DNA of 6,363 nucleotides from Lachnospiraceae bacterium (GTDB lineage: Bacteria > Bacillota > Clostridia > Lachnospirales > Anaerotignaceae). Positions 5,656 through 6,363 of this stretch are shown here, in pieces; positions within the stretch are counted from its first letter, which is position 1, and each line of letters opens with the position of its first letter. A program made the translations under genes and the position numbers. Below the pieces are notes generated by a model. It was not told the origin of the DNA. It did no database searches and was given only the letters and a program-made list of their open reading frames with translations. The DNA is taken from positions 1 through 6,363 of the forward strand of contig JAQVIB010000121.1 in the NCBI GenBank assembly GCA_028695945.1. The letters run 5' to 3'.

Positions 5656-6363
5656 TTGAAAAAAATAGTGTCAATAGCATTTACAGCCATTAGCTTAGCA
5701 ACTTTTTTCATGTTTAGCAGTATAGTTTTTGCCTATAAACTGCCAGAAAAGATAAGGGTTGGGCTTGAGTATAAATATAAAGAGGTAGACACGGTTCCTG
5801 TTTCAAATAGTAAAATAGACATAGGGGTTCAAGATAATGAGGAGTTTTATTGTGAAGCTGAAATAAGCAGCAAAAGTGGATTTGCTGTGGCTTTGCCGTC
5901 TGGCAAAACAATTGATGCAAATGAATTCTATGGAAATTATGAGGATGCAATTAATGCAAGTGAAGATTTAAACAAGATGTGGGGTTATGATGCTGTACCA
6001 GCTTATGTTGGAAAAAAGCTTTGGGGTATCTATATTTGCGGTGTGTCAGACAGCCAGGCAAAATATGTGGCCGATGACGTTACAGGCTCTATAGTTGCAG
6101 GAAATTCAAACTTAATGGTTTTAAAAGACGGAAACAGTGTTATTATGGCATTTAACCAAATTAATCCGCAGATTGCACCTGCTGGAAGTACAGAGGTTGT
6201 AACCCTTAATGACCGAAGCTATCGTGGAGTTGTTGAATTTGGAAGATATAATGGGAATAAAATTACAGCAGTAAATGTTGTTAGTTTGGACAATTATCTT
6301 TATGGAGTTGTTCCGTCAGAAATGCCATCCAGTTGGGAAAAGGAGGCACTTAAAGCACAGGCT
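5656..6363 (+). CDS. Exported SpoIID/LytB-domain protein (partial, C-terminus beyond window)
   Basis: The first 236 codons of a secreted or membrane-anchored protein, open to the right edge. It has a signal peptide: KKIVSIAF basic start, hydrophobic core, and a likely cleavage after VFA (residue 26) before YKLPEKIRVGL. A poorly conserved region follows (about 27-180) including AYVGKKLWGIYICGVSDSQA, which loosely resembles a SPOR-like fold. The SpoIID/LytB core begins around 185: YRGVVEFGRYNGNKITAVN, then VSLDNYLYGVVPSEMPSSW and the edge residues EALKAQA. E222 in PSEMP corresponds to the proposed catalytic Glu of SpoIID, a lytic transglycosylase acting on denuded peptidoglycan glycan strands during spore engulfment; LytB-type relatives modify amidase activity. 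Whether this one is sporulation-specific cannot be told: the promoter is sigma-A-like, not an obvious sporulation promoter. It starts at TTG. Most likely not the canonical spoIID itself, given the long N-terminal part and neighbours. Confidence 0.85.
   Translation, partial: MKKIVSIAFTAISLATFFMFSSIVFAYKLPEKIRVGLEYKYKEVDTVPVSNSKIDIGVQDNEEFYCEAEISSKSGFAVALPSGKTIDANEFYGNYEDAINASEDLNKMWGYDAVPAYVGKKLWGIYICGVSDSQAKYVADDVTGSIVAGNSNLMVLKDGNSVIMAFNQINPQIAPAGSTEVVTLNDRSYRGVVEFGRYNGNKITAVNVVSLDNYLYGVVPSEMPSSWEKEALKAQA

Noticed and set aside
5714..5950. Minus-strand open frame opposite the SpoIID/LytB gene
   Set aside because: The plus strand encodes a signal peptide and family motifs with a proper ribosome binding site; the antisense frame has low-complexity content and no supporting signals.
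1..6363. Search for CRISPR arrays, insertion sequences, tRNA or rRNA genes, and phage attachment sites
   Set aside because: No spaced repeat array, transposase, structural RNA or integration signature was seen.

Overview
The window reads as chromosomal DNA of an anaerobic, AT-rich Gram-positive bacterium, most likely a member of the Clostridia. The signs are strong AGGAGG-type ribosome binding sites, an AT-rich codon choice, a four-subunit-type 2-oxoacid:ferredoxin oxidoreductase, a PAS-AAA+ sigma-54 activator, a PTS EIIC domain joined to an EAL domain, and a SpoIID/LytB-family exported protein. The species cannot be named from the sequence alone.

Left part (1-1393, minus strand): three tightly packed genes in the order gamma (porG/porC), delta (porD), alpha (porA) of a pyruvate (or related 2-oxoacid) ferredoxin oxidoreductase. 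porA runs off the left edge, and the beta subunit is expected just beyond it. The genes abut (0 and 1 nt gaps), and each ribosome binding site lies in or next to the end of the preceding gene. A near-consensus sigma-54 (-24/-12) promoter, TGGCAC-N5-TTGCT, sits about 30 nt upstream of the first gene's start.

Centre-left (1681-3093, plus strand): divergent from the por operon is a PAS + AAA+ sigma-54 enhancer-binding protein, the natural candidate activator of that promoter. Its reading frame is broken by one in-frame TAA (2782-2784), exactly where the Glu of the conserved 'GNIRE' sensor II motif should be. The same frame then stays open for 102 more codons, encoding the rest of sensor II and a probable helix-turn-helix, and is followed by a good terminator. 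This looks like a recent nonsense lesion (or a sequencing error) that removes the DNA-binding end of the regulator.

Centre-right (3386-5494, plus strand): a 702-residue protein joins a PTS EIIC of the lactose/cellobiose/diacetylchitobiose type to a C-terminal EAL (cyclic-di-GMP phosphodiesterase) domain. Catalytic EAL residues and the conserved EIIC His and Glu are retained, but no EIIA or EIIB is encoded in the window. This suggests a membrane sugar sensor or transporter that controls c-di-GMP. It has its own predicted promoter, with a perfect 22-bp palindrome just upstream.

Right edge (5656-6363, plus strand): an exported SpoIID/LytB-domain protein starting with TTG, cut by the window end. 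Its sigma-A-type promoter overlaps the terminator of the EIIC-EAL gene.

Functionally, the left half is a self-contained sigma-54 regulatory module for central pyruvate/ferredoxin metabolism. The two right-hand genes are separately transcribed units for second-messenger signalling and cell-wall/peptidoglycan biology.
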